Source: Leucobacter sp. Ag1 (GTDB lineage Bacteria > Actinomycetota > Actinomycetes > Actinomycetales > Microbacteriaceae). From it: 64,000 nucleotides of DNA. Below, in pieces: positions 17,418 to 25,420 of the stretch. Positions within the stretch are counted from its first letter, which is position 1, and the number at the start of each line of letters is the position of its first letter. Position numbers and translations under genes: made by a program. The notes below the pieces were generated by a model. That model had not been told where the DNA came from. It was given only the letters and a program-made list of their open reading frames with translations, and did not search any database. The DNA is taken from assembly GCF_000980875.1 (NCBI RefSeq), contig NZ_LAYO01000109.1, forward strand, positions 1 to 64,000. Reading direction: 5' to 3'.

Positions 17418-18392
17418 TCAGACCGCCGTCGCGACCAGCACGCGGGGGCTGCCGGGCAGCGCGACGAGGCGCTCCGACTTCCATCCGGTCTCGGCGAGCC
17501 AGGCCTCGACCTGCTCGACGGGGTAGACGACCGTGCCGTCGATGTTGAAGTACTCGCCGGCGTGCAGCGCGTCGATCGGGCGCTGGGTCTCGTCAGCATC
17601 GAGGAAGAAGTCGAGCAGCATGAGGGTGGCGCCGGGAGCCGCAGCACCGCGAGAGGCGGCCAGGATCGCGCGGTTCTGCGCCTCGTCGAAGCGGTGCAGC
17701 ACATGGGTGAGCAGCACGAGGTCGTGGTCGCCTCCGGGCTGCACGGTCTCGGTCGGCGCCTCCTCGATCGAGATGCGGCCGAGGAATCCGGCCTCGGTCG
17801 CGGCGTCGGTGATCGAATCGGCGAAGCCGGGCGCGTACACGTAGCGGGTGGTGAGCTCGGGGTTCCGCTGCATCGCGGCGAACGAGAATCCGGCCGCGAG
17901 GCCGCCGAAGTCGAGGGCGCTGCGGAAGCCCGAGAAGTCGAACGCCTCGCCGAACTGCTCGGCGTGCAGCGCGTTGTAGGTCATGACGCCCGCGAGGAAG
18001 TCGGTCCAGCCCGCCTCGTCGAGGTCGAGCGTTCCCGCTTCGTCGGTGTCGACCGTGCGGTCGTAGCCCAGCCACTGCCGGTAGCTGATGTCGTTCAGGA
18101 AGGCGAGGAAGGGGCCGAGGTCGATCTCCCCGGTGCCGGCGAGGTACTTCGCGGAGTCCTCGGCGAGCGAGTACTCCCCCGAGGCGCGGTTCAGCAGGCC
18201 GAGTCCGTTCATGGCGTCGGCGAGCGTGCGGACCTGGCGCTCGGAGTGCCCGGTCGCGGTCGCGAGGGCGGCGAGATCCTTGGGGCCGTCGGCGAGCGCC
18301 GAGAACAGACCGATCCGGCTGGCGGCGGTCAGCTGCTTCGCGCCCATGAAGCCGATCGCGATGTCGATGATGCGTGCTGGTGAGGCGGTCAT
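17418..18392 (-). CDS. O-methyltransferase-like protein with altered SAM motif
   Basis: A 324-residue protein built like plant/actinobacterial class I O-methyltransferases: an N-terminal winged-helix dimerization region (residues about 10-85, AASRIGLFSALADGPKDLAALA) and a C-terminal Rossmann region with LLTHVLHRFDEAQNRAIL, the usual HVLHDW-type segment. Motif I, normally DxGxGxG, reads DFGGLAAG (161-168), and the acidic residue expected after the next strand is not evident. GAAGGA precedes ATG 18392. First gene of an operon with the two phosphotriesterase-fold proteins. It may still bind SAM, or may have been recruited to another role. Confidence 0.75.
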   Translation of the reverse strand: MTASPARIIDIAIGFMGAKQLTAASRIGLFSALADGPKDLAALATATGHSERQVRTLADAMNGLGLLNRASGEYSLAEDSAKYLAGTGEIDLGPFLAFLNDISYRQWLGYDRTVDTDEAGTLDLDEAGWTDFLAGVMTYNALHAEQFGEAFDFSGFRSALDFGGLAAGFSFAAMQRNPELTTRYVYAPGFADSITDAATEAGFLGRISIEEAPTETVQPGGDHDLVLLTHVLHRFDEAQNRAILAASRGAAAPGATLMLLDFFLDADETQRPIDALHAGEYFNIDGTVVYPVEQVEAWLAETGWKSERLVALPGSPRVLVATAV

Positions 18393-18469
18393 TGGGTGTC
18401 ATCCTTCACAGTTCGTGCCGCCCCGAATCGTTGGGGACGACGGTGTCCGGCCGGTGGCCTGCGCGAAAC

Positions 18470-18505
18470 TCTACAAGCGTAGACAAAAGATGTCCAGCGC
18501 TTGTA
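18470..18505. promoter_or_regulatory. Shared divergent-promoter motif, copy 1
   Basis: TCTAC-AAGC-GTAGA (18470-18483) is a perfect 5-4-5 palindrome continuing as GACAA. A second half, CGCTTGTA (18498-18505), is the inverse of TACAAGCG within the first site. It lies in the 226-bp gap between the methyltransferase-like gene (minus) and the hydrolase (plus). The segment is AT-rich against its surroundings. Related sites are at 21144, 24173 and 35661. Confidence 0.6.
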
Positions 18506-18618
18506 TCCTGTTTTTCCACCCTTGGCGAAAAACTTGTTCGCCGGGGCCGCCCTCCTCCGGGCGCCGCACGATCCACCCGCACGATCCATCCGCACCCTTC
18601 ACCGCCGAAAGGTCCCCC

Positions 18619-19356
18619 ATGGTCCTCGCCACCCGTTCCTTCCCCGCCGAGCCCGGCACCGGATCCGCGCAGCCGCTCCCCCCGGTCGCCCTGCTGCACG
18701 GCTTCGCCGCGAGCGGCGACTCGGACTTCGTCGCGACCGGGTGGCCAGAAGCCCTCGCCGCAGCCGGACGCTCGTCGATCGTGATCGACCTGCCCGGACA
18801 CGGATCGAGCCCCGCGATCGCGGGCCCCGAGGACGCCCGAACCTCGGCCGTGATCGCCGCGATCCTGGAGGCCATCGCCCTGGCCGAACCCGAGGGCCCG
18901 GTCGACGTCATCGGCTACTCCCTCGGCGGGCGCCTCGCCTGGGAGCTGCCCGAGGCGTCGCCCCGCATCCGCCGGCTCGCGCTCGGCGGCGTGAGCCCGA
19001 TGGAGCCGTTCGCAGCGGTGGATCCGGCCGAGCTCGGCCGGGCGCTCGCGGGCGTCGCACCCGAGAACCCGCTGGTCGGCATGATGGCCGCCATGATCTC
19101 GGCACCCGGGGCCGATACCGCGTCGCTCGCGACGCTCATCCCGGGCCTCGCCTCCGAGCCGTTCGCCCCGCAGGCGAGCGCGCCCCGGGTGCCGACCCTG
19201 CTCGTCGCGGGCGAGCAGGACCCGATGAGCCAGGGCGTCGAAACGCTGCTGGACGCGCTGCCCGACGGGCGACTCGTCCGCGTGCCCGGCGACCACCGCG
19301 GCGCGCTCGACAGCCCCGAGTTCCGCGCGTCCGCGATCGAGTTCCTGGCGGGCTGA
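18619..19356 (+). CDS. Alpha/beta-hydrolase (MenH-like)
   Basis: A 245-residue alpha/beta hydrolase. The triad is visible as S101 in GYSLGG, an Asp in VAGEQDPM and a His in VPGDHRGAL. LLHGFAASGDSD near residue 26 supplies the oxyanion HG. DLPGHGSS and GYSLGGRLA resemble MenH / 3-oxoadipate lactonase-type enzymes. ATG 18619 follows AAAGG. It is divergent from the methyltransferase-phosphotriesterase operon over a TCTAC palindrome. An ester, thioester or C-C bond substrate is possible. Confidence 0.85.
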   Translation: MVLATRSFPAEPGTGSAQPLPPVALLHGFAASGDSDFVATGWPEALAAAGRSSIVIDLPGHGSSPAIAGPEDARTSAVIAAILEAIALAEPEGPVDVIGYSLGGRLAWELPEASPRIRRLALGGVSPMEPFAAVDPAELGRALAGVAPENPLVGMMAAMISAPGADTASLATLIPGLASEPFAPQASAPRVPTLLVAGEQDPMSQGVETLLDALPDGRLVRVPGDHRGALDSPEFRASAIEFLAG

Positions 19357-19384
19357 GACCCCGCCGGGGTCGTATCGTGGTCGT

Positions 19385-20056
19385 ATGCACCACGACGCCC
19401 TCATCACGCACGTCGTCGCCGCTTCTCGAGCCGCGGACGGGGCCGCGATCGCGCGGGCCTGGATCGCGAGCCTCGCGTCCAGGGATATGCGGCGACGCAG
19501 CGTCTGGCCGCGGTACGTGTTCCTCCGGCACCTCCCGGAACACGCGTTCGCACCGTCGCGAGTGTTCAACGCGACCCGGTGCGCGGTCTGCGGCCTGCGC
19601 GCCGAGGCGGACCTCGTCACGCCCGCCGAGCTCGACGACGATGCGTTCTGGTTCCGCCCTCTGAACGTCCCCTGGGCCGCTGCCGCGGTCGAGCACGTCT
19701 CGGGCGCCGACGACCCGGCGGACGTCGATCGGGGCCGCGCCGTCCTGGACGCGCTGGCCGCGCGCGTACGAGCGCTTCCGCCGAGCGCGCAGCTCACCGA
19801 ACTCGAGAAGAGCATCACGGGCGCACTGCCGTCGAACAAGCTCGAGCGCACCGTGCTGCTCGAGGCGCTCGGCACCGCGGGGATCCTTCGGGTCGGCGAG
19901 CACCCGAGCTACGCCGAGGAGTTCATCGCGTACGACGATGCGCAATCCCGTATGCCTGCCGAGCGCAACAAGCAGGAGTGGGCCTATCCGCTCCGGTTCT
20001 GGACCGGCGGCGACGGCATCTCGGAGAGCGCGCTCGAACAACTGCGCTCCTCGTGA
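19385..20056 (+). CDS. Hypothetical protein with CxxC
   Basis: A 223-residue protein that I do not recognise. It has no signal peptide or membrane segment. One CxxC occurs at about residue 66 (NATRCAVCGL), and residues 85-100 are rich in W and F (AFWFRPLNVPWAA). The C-terminal part reads YAEEFIAYDDAQSRMPAERNKQEWAYPLRFWTGGDG, which looks like an ordered domain. The start ATG at 19385 is 28 bp after the hydrolase stop, so the two could be co-transcribed. It converges on the aldo/keto reductase-like gene. Confidence 0.65.
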   Translation: MHHDALITHVVAASRAADGAAIARAWIASLASRDMRRRSVWPRYVFLRHLPEHAFAPSRVFNATRCAVCGLRAEADLVTPAELDDDAFWFRPLNVPWAAAAVEHVSGADDPADVDRGRAVLDALAARVRALPPSAQLTELEKSITGALPSNKLERTVLLEALGTAGILRVGEHPSYAEEFIAYDDAQSRMPAERNKQEWAYPLRFWTGGDGISESALEQLRSS

Positions 20057-20090
20057 GAGCGGCGCGACCCGCGGTCGGCGCGCTTCGGGA

Positions 20091-21083
20091 TCAGGCGGGC
20101 GCCCACACCCCGTCGGCGCGCACCTCGCGGTCCAGCCAGAGCTCGGCGACCGACTCGCGGATCGCGTCCGCACCGACCGCGTCGAGCAGCGAGATCGCTC
20201 CGAGGTTGTCGTCGAACTGCCGCACGCTCGATGCCCCGAAGAGCACGTTGGCGGTCGCCGGATTCGCGAGGCAGAACGCGAGTCCGAGCTGCGCGGGCGT
20301 CGCCCCGAACGATCGCGCGATCTCGGCGACCCGTGGGTAGGCCGCCACGATGCGCGCACGGATCCCGCCGACATCGGCGCCGATCTTGCGATTCGGCGAC
20401 AGCTTCCCGACCAGGATCCCGCCCTCGAACGCGTCGGACGCCTGCAGCGCGAGCGTCCCCTCGCGGAACCATCGGCCGTAGAACTCGCCCTCGGCCATGC
20501 TGCGGCGGGCGATGCCGTACTTCAGTTGCGCGAACGAGGGCGGAGTGAGCCCCTCCGCGGCCGCGGTATCGAGCGCGAGCTGCAGCGACTCGGCCGGCCA
20601 GTTGTTCACACCCCAGCTCGCGAAGCTGCCCCGGTCGATCTCGGCCTGCACGTCGCGCACCACCTGGGCGATGTCGATGTCGCTCATGAAGTCGCCGACG
20701 ACGACGGTGTCGAAGGATCCGACCTCGGCGCCGCCGCGCGCGATGCGCTCGAGCGACTCATCCATCTGCCCCGCGAACCCGGTCGCCGGGTACTCCCAGA
20801 GCCAGAGCTTGCCGCACAGCCGGTAGTCGGAGCGCGCGAGGCCGAGCTCGTGCAGCGCCTCGCCGAACAGCAGATCGGTGCGCGAGGCCTCGGCGTGCGG
20901 ACCCATGTTGTAGTACGCGACATCGAAGAAGGCCGAGCCGACTTCGACGGCGCGGGCGATCAGCGCACGTCGCTCCGCGGCCTCCATCCGGTCCCAGATG
21001 TTCCACGAGCCGAGCGCGAACACGGGCGCCTCGGGGCCGCCGGGACCCAACCGTCGGATCGGAACCTCACCGCTGAACTTCAC
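20091..21083 (-). CDS. Aldo/keto reductase-like protein (copy 1)
   Basis: A 330-residue TIM-barrel protein of the aldo/keto reductase superfamily. D54, Y58 (FFDVAYYN) and K92 (CGKLWL) match the catalytic tetrad, but the His normally placed after strand 4 is replaced by G130-D131 in DTVVVGDFM. Cofactor-side motifs are present in WGVNNW and LFGASSVRQ. GTG 21083 has GAGGAGG 6 bp upstream. It is divergent from the SDR gene and paralogous to the protein at 25421. Confidence 0.85.
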   Translation of the reverse strand: MKFSGEVPIRRLGPGGPEAPVFALGSWNIWDRMEAAERRALIARAVEVGSAFFDVAYYNMGPHAEASRTDLLFGEALHELGLARSDYRLCGKLWLWEYPATGFAGQMDESLERIARGGAEVGSFDTVVVGDFMSDIDIAQVVRDVQAEIDRGSFASWGVNNWPAESLQLALDTAAAEGLTPPSFAQLKYGIARRSMAEGEFYGRWFREGTLALQASDAFEGGILVGKLSPNRKIGADVGGIRARIVAAYPRVAEIARSFGATPAQLGLAFCLANPATANVLFGASSVRQFDDNLGAISLLDAVGADAIRESVAELWLDREVRADGVWAPA

Positions 21084-21143
21084 AACCGCCTCCTCGCAGC
21101 CCCGGGTCCGGCGTTTCGCGTGCGCGAGCCTTCCCCTTTATTT

Positions 21144-21161
21144 TCTACAATCGTATAATAA
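21144..21161. promoter_or_regulatory. Shared divergent-promoter motif, copy 2
   Basis: TCTAC-AATC-GTATA, inside an AT-rich island (TTTATTTTCTAC...TAATAAAG), lies in the 148-bp gap between the divergent aldo/keto reductase-like and SDR genes. It matches the motif at 18470 less well in its right half. It also contains ATCGTATA, half of the palindrome seen upstream of the hpa genes. Confidence 0.5.
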
Positions 21162-21231
21162 AGACTGCGCGGATTCCAGATCGGAGTCCCGAAGGGCCGG
21201 ACCCGCGGCCCGCACCGACGAAGGAGTCACC

Positions 21232-21972
21232 GTGACCACACCCCGAACCGTGCTCATCACCGGCGGCGCCGGCGGAATCGGCCAGGGCATCGCCCGCGCC
21301 TTCCTCACCGAGGGCGAGCGCGTGATCCTCGCCGACCGCGACCCCGACACCGTCGCATCGGCCGCGGACGCGCTCGGCGCCGACGCGTTGACGCTCGACA
21401 TCACCGACCCCGCCGCGGTCGCCGCGGCGTTCGCATCGCTCGCCGCCGCCGGCACCGCGGTCGATGTGCTCGTGAACAACGCCGGGATCCTCTCGGTGCA
21501 CGGCGCCGTCACCGAACTCGCGCCCGAGGCGTACCGTTCGATCCTCGAGGTCAACGTGATCGGCACCTTCGCCGTCACTCAGGCGTTCGCGCACCACCGC
21601 ATCGCGGCGGGCGGCGGCGGATCCGTCGTCAACATCTCGTCCATCGGCGGTCGCCAGCCCACCCCCGGCATGGGCGCCTACGAATCCAGCAAGGCCGCCG
21701 TCGACTCGGTGACCCGCTGGGCCGCGATCGAGCTCGCCGCGCACGGGATCCGCGTCAACGCCGTCGCCCCCGGGCCCGTGCTCACCCCCATGCTCGAGAT
21801 GGGCATGCCCGAGGGATCCCCCGCGCGGCAGGCGTGGGCGAGCCGGATCCCGCTCGGCGACCTCGCGAAGGTCACCGATATCGCCCCGGCCGTCGTGTTC
21901 CTCGCCGGATCCGGCGCCGCGCACATCACGGGCGTCAGCCTCGCGGTCGACGGCGGGCAGCTGCTCACCTGA
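21232..21972 (+). CDS. Short-chain dehydrogenase/reductase
   Basis: A 246-residue classical SDR. It has the TGGAGGIGQG nucleotide-binding motif at residue about 10, an Asp at the end of strand 2 (ADRD, favouring NAD), NNAG at about residue 83, a catalytic Ser in NISSIGG, Y-x3-K in YESSKAA, and the C-terminal VDGGQLLT. GTG 21232 is set by AAGGAG 5 bp upstream. It probably oxidizes or reduces an alcohol/ketone intermediate. It is followed by a long hairpin and a gene-free stretch. Confidence 0.92.
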   Translation: MTTPRTVLITGGAGGIGQGIARAFLTEGERVILADRDPDTVASAADALGADALTLDITDPAAVAAAFASLAAAGTAVDVLVNNAGILSVHGAVTELAPEAYRSILEVNVIGTFAVTQAFAHHRIAAGGGGSVVNISSIGGRQPTPGMGAYESSKAAVDSVTRWAAIELAAHGIRVNAVAPGPVLTPMLEMGMPEGSPARQAWASRIPLGDLAKVTDIAPAVVFLAGSGAAHITGVSLAVDGGQLLT

Positions 21973-22050
21973 GCCGCGCGCTTGCGCCCTGCGCCCTGGG
22001 CCCTGTGCCCGGCGCCCTGTGCCCTGTGCCCGGCGCCCTTGTGCTCTTGC

Positions 22051-22115
22051 GAAGGAGATTCGGCGCCGGAAGGACGATTCCGTTCAATTCGTCCTTCCGA
22101 CGCCGAATCTCCTTC
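22051..22115. repeat. Long inverted repeat (27-bp arms) after the SDR gene
   Basis: The arms GAAGGAGATTCGGCGCCGGA(AGGACGA) and their complement at 22089-22115 pair with one mismatch around an 11-nt loop. The stretch just before it (about 21985-22043) is a low-complexity run of GCCCTG/TGCCCGGCGCC units. It could end SDR transcription, but the arms are much longer than the other terminators here and no T tract follows. Confidence 0.7.
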
Positions 22116-22223
22116 CGAGGTCGGACAACCTCCGCCTCCGGTGCGGAGCCGCGGGCCTGCGGGACTGCTGGACCACGGCCACAGCACCACCGGCCCCGCG
22201 ATTCCCAGCGCTGGACCCCTGCT

Positions 22224-22552
22224 CGACGACTGGACGGCGAGTCGCACACCATTTCAGCGTCCACTCGTCGACACGGCGTCCAGTCGTCGACAGGACACCG
22301 CTCGTCGGCTCGGTGTCCGATCGTCGGCTCAGTGTCCGATCGTCAGCAAGGCACCCATTCGCCTGTTCAGCGTCCGGTCACCAGCTCAGCGTCTCCTCCT
22401 CGAACAGCGGGCATCCACCGAGGCGAACCGAGGCGTCCCGATCCGTCGAAACAGTCCAGCCCGCTCCCTGCCCTGCACCAGTGGACCCCATCCCGACGAC
22501 TGGACGGCGAGTCGCGCACCAATTCAGCGTCCACTCGTCGACAAGGCATCCA
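22224..22552. repeat. 59-bp imperfect direct repeat, two copies 270 bp apart
   Basis: Copy 1 is at 22224-22282 and copy 2 at 22494-22552, with 55 of 59 positions identical by eye. Each begins CGACGACTGGACGGCGAGTC, which itself contains the inverted pair CGACT/AGTCG, and runs into GTCCACTCGTCGACA. Each copy is the left end of one block of the 19-bp tandem array. Confidence 0.75.
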
Positions 22553-22661
22553 CTCGTCAGCAAGAGGTCCGGTCGTCGATTCAACGTCCGACCGAGAGCA
22601 CGGCGTCCGACCGGCGCCCCAACGCACGACCGTCGCCCCAACGCACGAACGGCACCCGGCA
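22259..22661. repeat. Degenerate 19-bp tandem repeat, two blocks
   Basis: GTCC-type unit starts fall at 22259, 22278, 22296, 22315, 22334, 22353, 22372, 22391, and again at 22529, 22548, 22567, 22586, 22605, 22624, 22643. The spacing is 19 bp almost throughout. Typical units are GTCCACTCGTCGACAAGGC, ATCCACTCGTCAGCAAGAG and GTCCGGTCGTCGATTCAAC. Between the blocks the spacing drifts to 22 bp. A 19-bp period is not a multiple of three, which argues against coding. There is no gene in 21973-22718. Confidence 0.75.
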
Positions 22662-22718
22662 CCCCCGGCGCCCGGACACCCCGGACACCCAGCACCCCGG
22701 GAACGCCGTCCGCACCCC

Positions 22719-24119
22719 TCAGCTCTCGCGTTCGAAGACCACGTTCCCGTCGAGCACCGTCAGATCGATCTCGACGCCGGGCAGGCCCGCCGCGCCGACC
22801 GCGAACGGGTCCTGCGCGAGCACGACGAGGTCGGCGACCTTGCCCGCCTCGACGGTCCCCTTCCAGTCGGCCGCGCGATCCTGCTGCGCCGGCACTGCGG
22901 TGTGCGCCCGCAGCAGGCCGTGCAGCCGGGCCGCCGCCGCGGCGGGATCGGCCGGGGCACCGCCGCGCAGGATCCAGGCTTCGGCGGCCGCGACGGTCTC
23001 GCGCCAGTCGGGGGCGAGGATCGGCGCGTCGGAGGAGAGCACGAGCACGCCCGCATCGAGCGCCACGGCATAGGGCCAGGGGGCGACGTCCGCGCCCAGC
23101 ACGCCGGCCATCCAGTCGGCGGTGGTGACGGCGATGCCCGGCTGCGAGTTGAACCACATGCCGAGCTCCGCGATCCGCGCGACCTGCTCGGGCGTCGCGA
23201 GGTCGCCGTGGATCACGTAGTGGCCCAGGTCGCGGGGGTGCGGCGCGCCCGGCTCGTCGGCAGCCGAGGCGACCGCGTCGAGCACGACCTCGATCGTGCG
23301 GTCGCCGGTGGCGTGCACGCCGACCTGGAGGCCCGCCCGATGCCCGGCGCGCACCATCTCGCGCAGCGCTTCTGTCTGCACCTCGAGGGTCTCGCCCTCG
23401 ACGAGCAGGCCGCCGTGGGTGCCGTCGTCGTAGGGGCGCGAACTCCACGCCTGTTTCGAGAGCGGGATCAGGTCGCCGAAGATCTTGATGCCGGCGATGC
23501 GCAGCCACTCGGGATCGCTGCCGCCCTGCGCGTCGACGAGCTCGGCGATGCCGGCCGTGACGACGTCGAGCCGGCTGGGCCCGTCGAGTATCCCGTACAG
23601 CCCGAGCAGGGTCACCCGCTGCCGCAGCTCCCCCGCCTCGGCGAGTTCGCGGTAGACGTCGAGCACCTCTCCGGCGAAGCAGCCGGTCTCGCCGTCGTCC
23701 TCGCCGGGGCCGATGCCCGGCTCGGTGAGGCTCGTGACCCCGAAGCGCGACAGCAGTTCGCCGGCGCGCAGGATCGCGGCGCGGCGGGCCGCCCGGTCGC
23801 CGGTGAGCACTCCTTCGATCTGCGCTCCGTCGGCGTGCCCGCCGAAGAAGGTGTGCGGCCAGCGCGCCCCGAGCCAGGTGGCGTGCAGGTGGGAGTCGTT
23901 GATGCCGGGGAGCACGGCGCGTCCGTCGAGTTCGATCACCCGGGTGGCCGCTCCGATCAGGGGCGCGACGTCGTCGCGGGTGCCGACGGCGAGGATCCGG
24001 CCGCCGGCGACCGCGACCGCGTCCGCGCGACTGCCCGCCGCGTCCATGACCAGCACGGGTCCGCCCTGCAGCACCAGCTCGGCGTGCTCCGCCGATGCGC
24101 TCGCACCGATTCCTGTCAT
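22719..24119 (-). CDS. YtcJ-like amidohydrolase (copy 2)
   Basis: A 466-residue amidohydrolase-superfamily protein. NDSHLHA supplies the H-x-H metal pair after the LPGI strand, HATGDRT and VIHGDL the later histidines, and LSSDAPI the catalytic Asp. The C-terminal VADLVVLAQDPFAV is the usual end of the beta-sandwich. It is shorter than the paralog at 8397 (550 residues). GAGGGAG precedes ATG 24119. It is divergent from the alcohol dehydrogenase operon across a TCTAC site. Its 3' end abuts the repeat-rich gap. Substrate unknown; probably an amide or cyclic amide. Confidence 0.88.
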   Translation of the reverse strand: MTGIGASASAEHAELVLQGGPVLVMDAAGSRADAVAVAGGRILAVGTRDDVAPLIGAATRVIELDGRAVLPGINDSHLHATWLGARWPHTFFGGHADGAQIEGVLTGDRAARRAAILRAGELLSRFGVTSLTEPGIGPGEDDGETGCFAGEVLDVYRELAEAGELRQRVTLLGLYGILDGPSRLDVVTAGIAELVDAQGGSDPEWLRIAGIKIFGDLIPLSKQAWSSRPYDDGTHGGLLVEGETLEVQTEALREMVRAGHRAGLQVGVHATGDRTIEVVLDAVASAADEPGAPHPRDLGHYVIHGDLATPEQVARIAELGMWFNSQPGIAVTTADWMAGVLGADVAPWPYAVALDAGVLVLSSDAPILAPDWRETVAAAEAWILRGGAPADPAAAAARLHGLLRAHTAVPAQQDRAADWKGTVEAGKVADLVVLAQDPFAVGAAGLPGVEIDLTVLDGNVVFERES

Positions 24120-24172
24120 TGCTCTCCCTCGAGAACGGGCGGGGCCCGGTTCGGATCGAGGGGCTTCCCGTT

Positions 24173-24190
24173 TTGGTCAACGTATGTAGA
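24173..24190. promoter_or_regulatory. Shared divergent-promoter motif, copy 3
   Basis: Read on the minus strand this is TCTAC-ATAC-GTTGA followed by CCAA. It lies in the 135-bp gap between the divergent amidohydrolase (24119) and alcohol dehydrogenase (24255) genes. Only two positions of the 14-bp core differ from the 35661 site or break the symmetry. Confidence 0.6.
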
Positions 24191-24254
24191 ATAAAACCAC
24201 ATTCTCGGCAGCAGAGCAACGACGCCGGCCGAGCCCACCGGAACGGAGCCTTCG

Positions 24255-25394
24255 ATGACGATCCCCACCTCCACCCGCGCCGCCGTGCTCGTCGAGCACG
24301 GCGCCCCTCTCGAGCTGCAGGACCTCCCGCTGCCCGAGACGGTCGAGCCCGGCGCCGCCCTCGTGCGCATCACCTGCACCACGCTCTGCGGCACCGACAT
24401 CGAGATCTGGGAGGGCCGCATGACCTTCCCCGGCATGCTGCCGATGGTGCTCGGCCACGAGATGGTCGGCGAGGTGATCGCCGTGGGCGACGGCACTGTG
24501 GACGCGCTCGGCGCACCCATCGAGGTCGGCGACCGCATCGGCTGGTCGGAGTCCGTCTGCGGCGAGTGCTTCGGCTGCACCGTGCTGCGCCAGCCGGTCG
24601 CCTGCTCGAAGCGCGGTTACGGGTTCCTGCAGCGCTCCGATGTGCCGCCCTACGCGACCGCCGGCCTCTCCGAGTACGCCTACGTCACGCCGGGTGCGCA
24701 GAAGCTGCGCCTGCCCGAGGAGGTCAAGGACACGTGGGCCTCGGCCGCCGGTTGCGCGGCGAAGACCGTGCTGCGGGCGTTCGACCGAGCGGGCGGCGTG
24801 CGGCCGGGATCCCGGGTCGTGGTGCAGGGCTCCGGTGCGCTCGGCCTGTTCGCGACCGCCGTCGCGAGCATCTCGGGCGCGGCCCAGGTCATCACCGTCG
24901 GAGCCCCCGCCTCCCGGCTCGCGCTCGCAGAGCGATTCGGCGCCACCCACACCGTCGACATCGCCGGAGGGTCGGAGGCGACCATCGCCCGGGTGCAGGA
25001 CCTGACGGGCGGCCGGGGCGCCGACCTGATCCTCGACTTCGCCGGCGCCCCCTCGATCGGCCCGGAGGCCATCGCGATGGCCGCGCAGCGCGGTGTGTTC
25101 GCCGTCGTCGGTTCCACGGGCCCCACCGGAGACCCCTTCCCCATCTCGGCGATCATGGGCAAGGAGCTCACGGTCGTCGGATCGCTCAACGGCGACGTCT
25201 CCGATTATTTCCGCTCGATCGAGTTCTTCCGCGCCTTCGCCGACCGCTTCCCCTGGGACGAACTGTTCTCGGAGCCGTGCGGTCTCGCCGAGGCGTCCGA
25301 GCGGATCGCGAACATGCACGCGCTCGGCGAGGTCAAGGCCGTGATCGATCCGCGCATCACCGAACGCACCGCCGAGCAGTCGGCCGCGCGCTAG
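24255..25394 (+). CDS. Zinc-type medium-chain alcohol dehydrogenase
   Basis: A 379-residue MDR-family dehydrogenase. The catalytic zinc site is seen as TLCGTD (Cys) and GHEMVGEV (His-Glu). The structural zinc lobe is CGECFGCTVLRQPVAC (four Cys). The NAD-binding GSGALGLFA motif is at about residue 195. GGAG stands 6 bp before ATG 24255. It heads a tight operon with the second aldo/keto reductase-like protein, two HSL-type esterases and an MFS exporter. A secondary alcohol or polyol-like substrate is typical, but not predictable here. Confidence 0.92.
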   Translation: MTIPTSTRAAVLVEHGAPLELQDLPLPETVEPGAALVRITCTTLCGTDIEIWEGRMTFPGMLPMVLGHEMVGEVIAVGDGTVDALGAPIEVGDRIGWSESVCGECFGCTVLRQPVACSKRGYGFLQRSDVPPYATAGLSEYAYVTPGAQKLRLPEEVKDTWASAAGCAAKTVLRAFDRAGGVRPGSRVVVQGSGALGLFATAVASISGAAQVITVGAPASRLALAERFGATHTVDIAGGSEATIARVQDLTGGRGADLILDFAGAPSIGPEAIAMAAQRGVFAVVGSTGPTGDPFPISAIMGKELTVVGSLNGDVSDYFRSIEFFRAFADRFPWDELFSEPCGLAEASERIANMHALGEVKAVIDPRITERTAEQSAAR

Positions 25395-25420
25395 ACCGAG
25401 CACCCGTCAGAGAGGACACC

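Noticed and set aside
19385-20056. Hypothetical protein as the missing HpaF isomerase
   Set aside because: It is far from the hpa operon, too long, and lacks the N-terminal proline and tautomerase-like sequence expected of HpaF.
22259-22661. CRISPR array
   Set aside because: Units are 19 bp, contiguous and diverged, with no constant repeat and no unique spacers of regular length, and there are no cas genes in the window.
21982-23073. Open frames crossing the repeat-rich gap
   Set aside because: The 19-bp period shifts frame at each unit, the translations are low-complexity Arg/Ser/Pro runs, and the frames run on into the antisense of the amidohydrolase.
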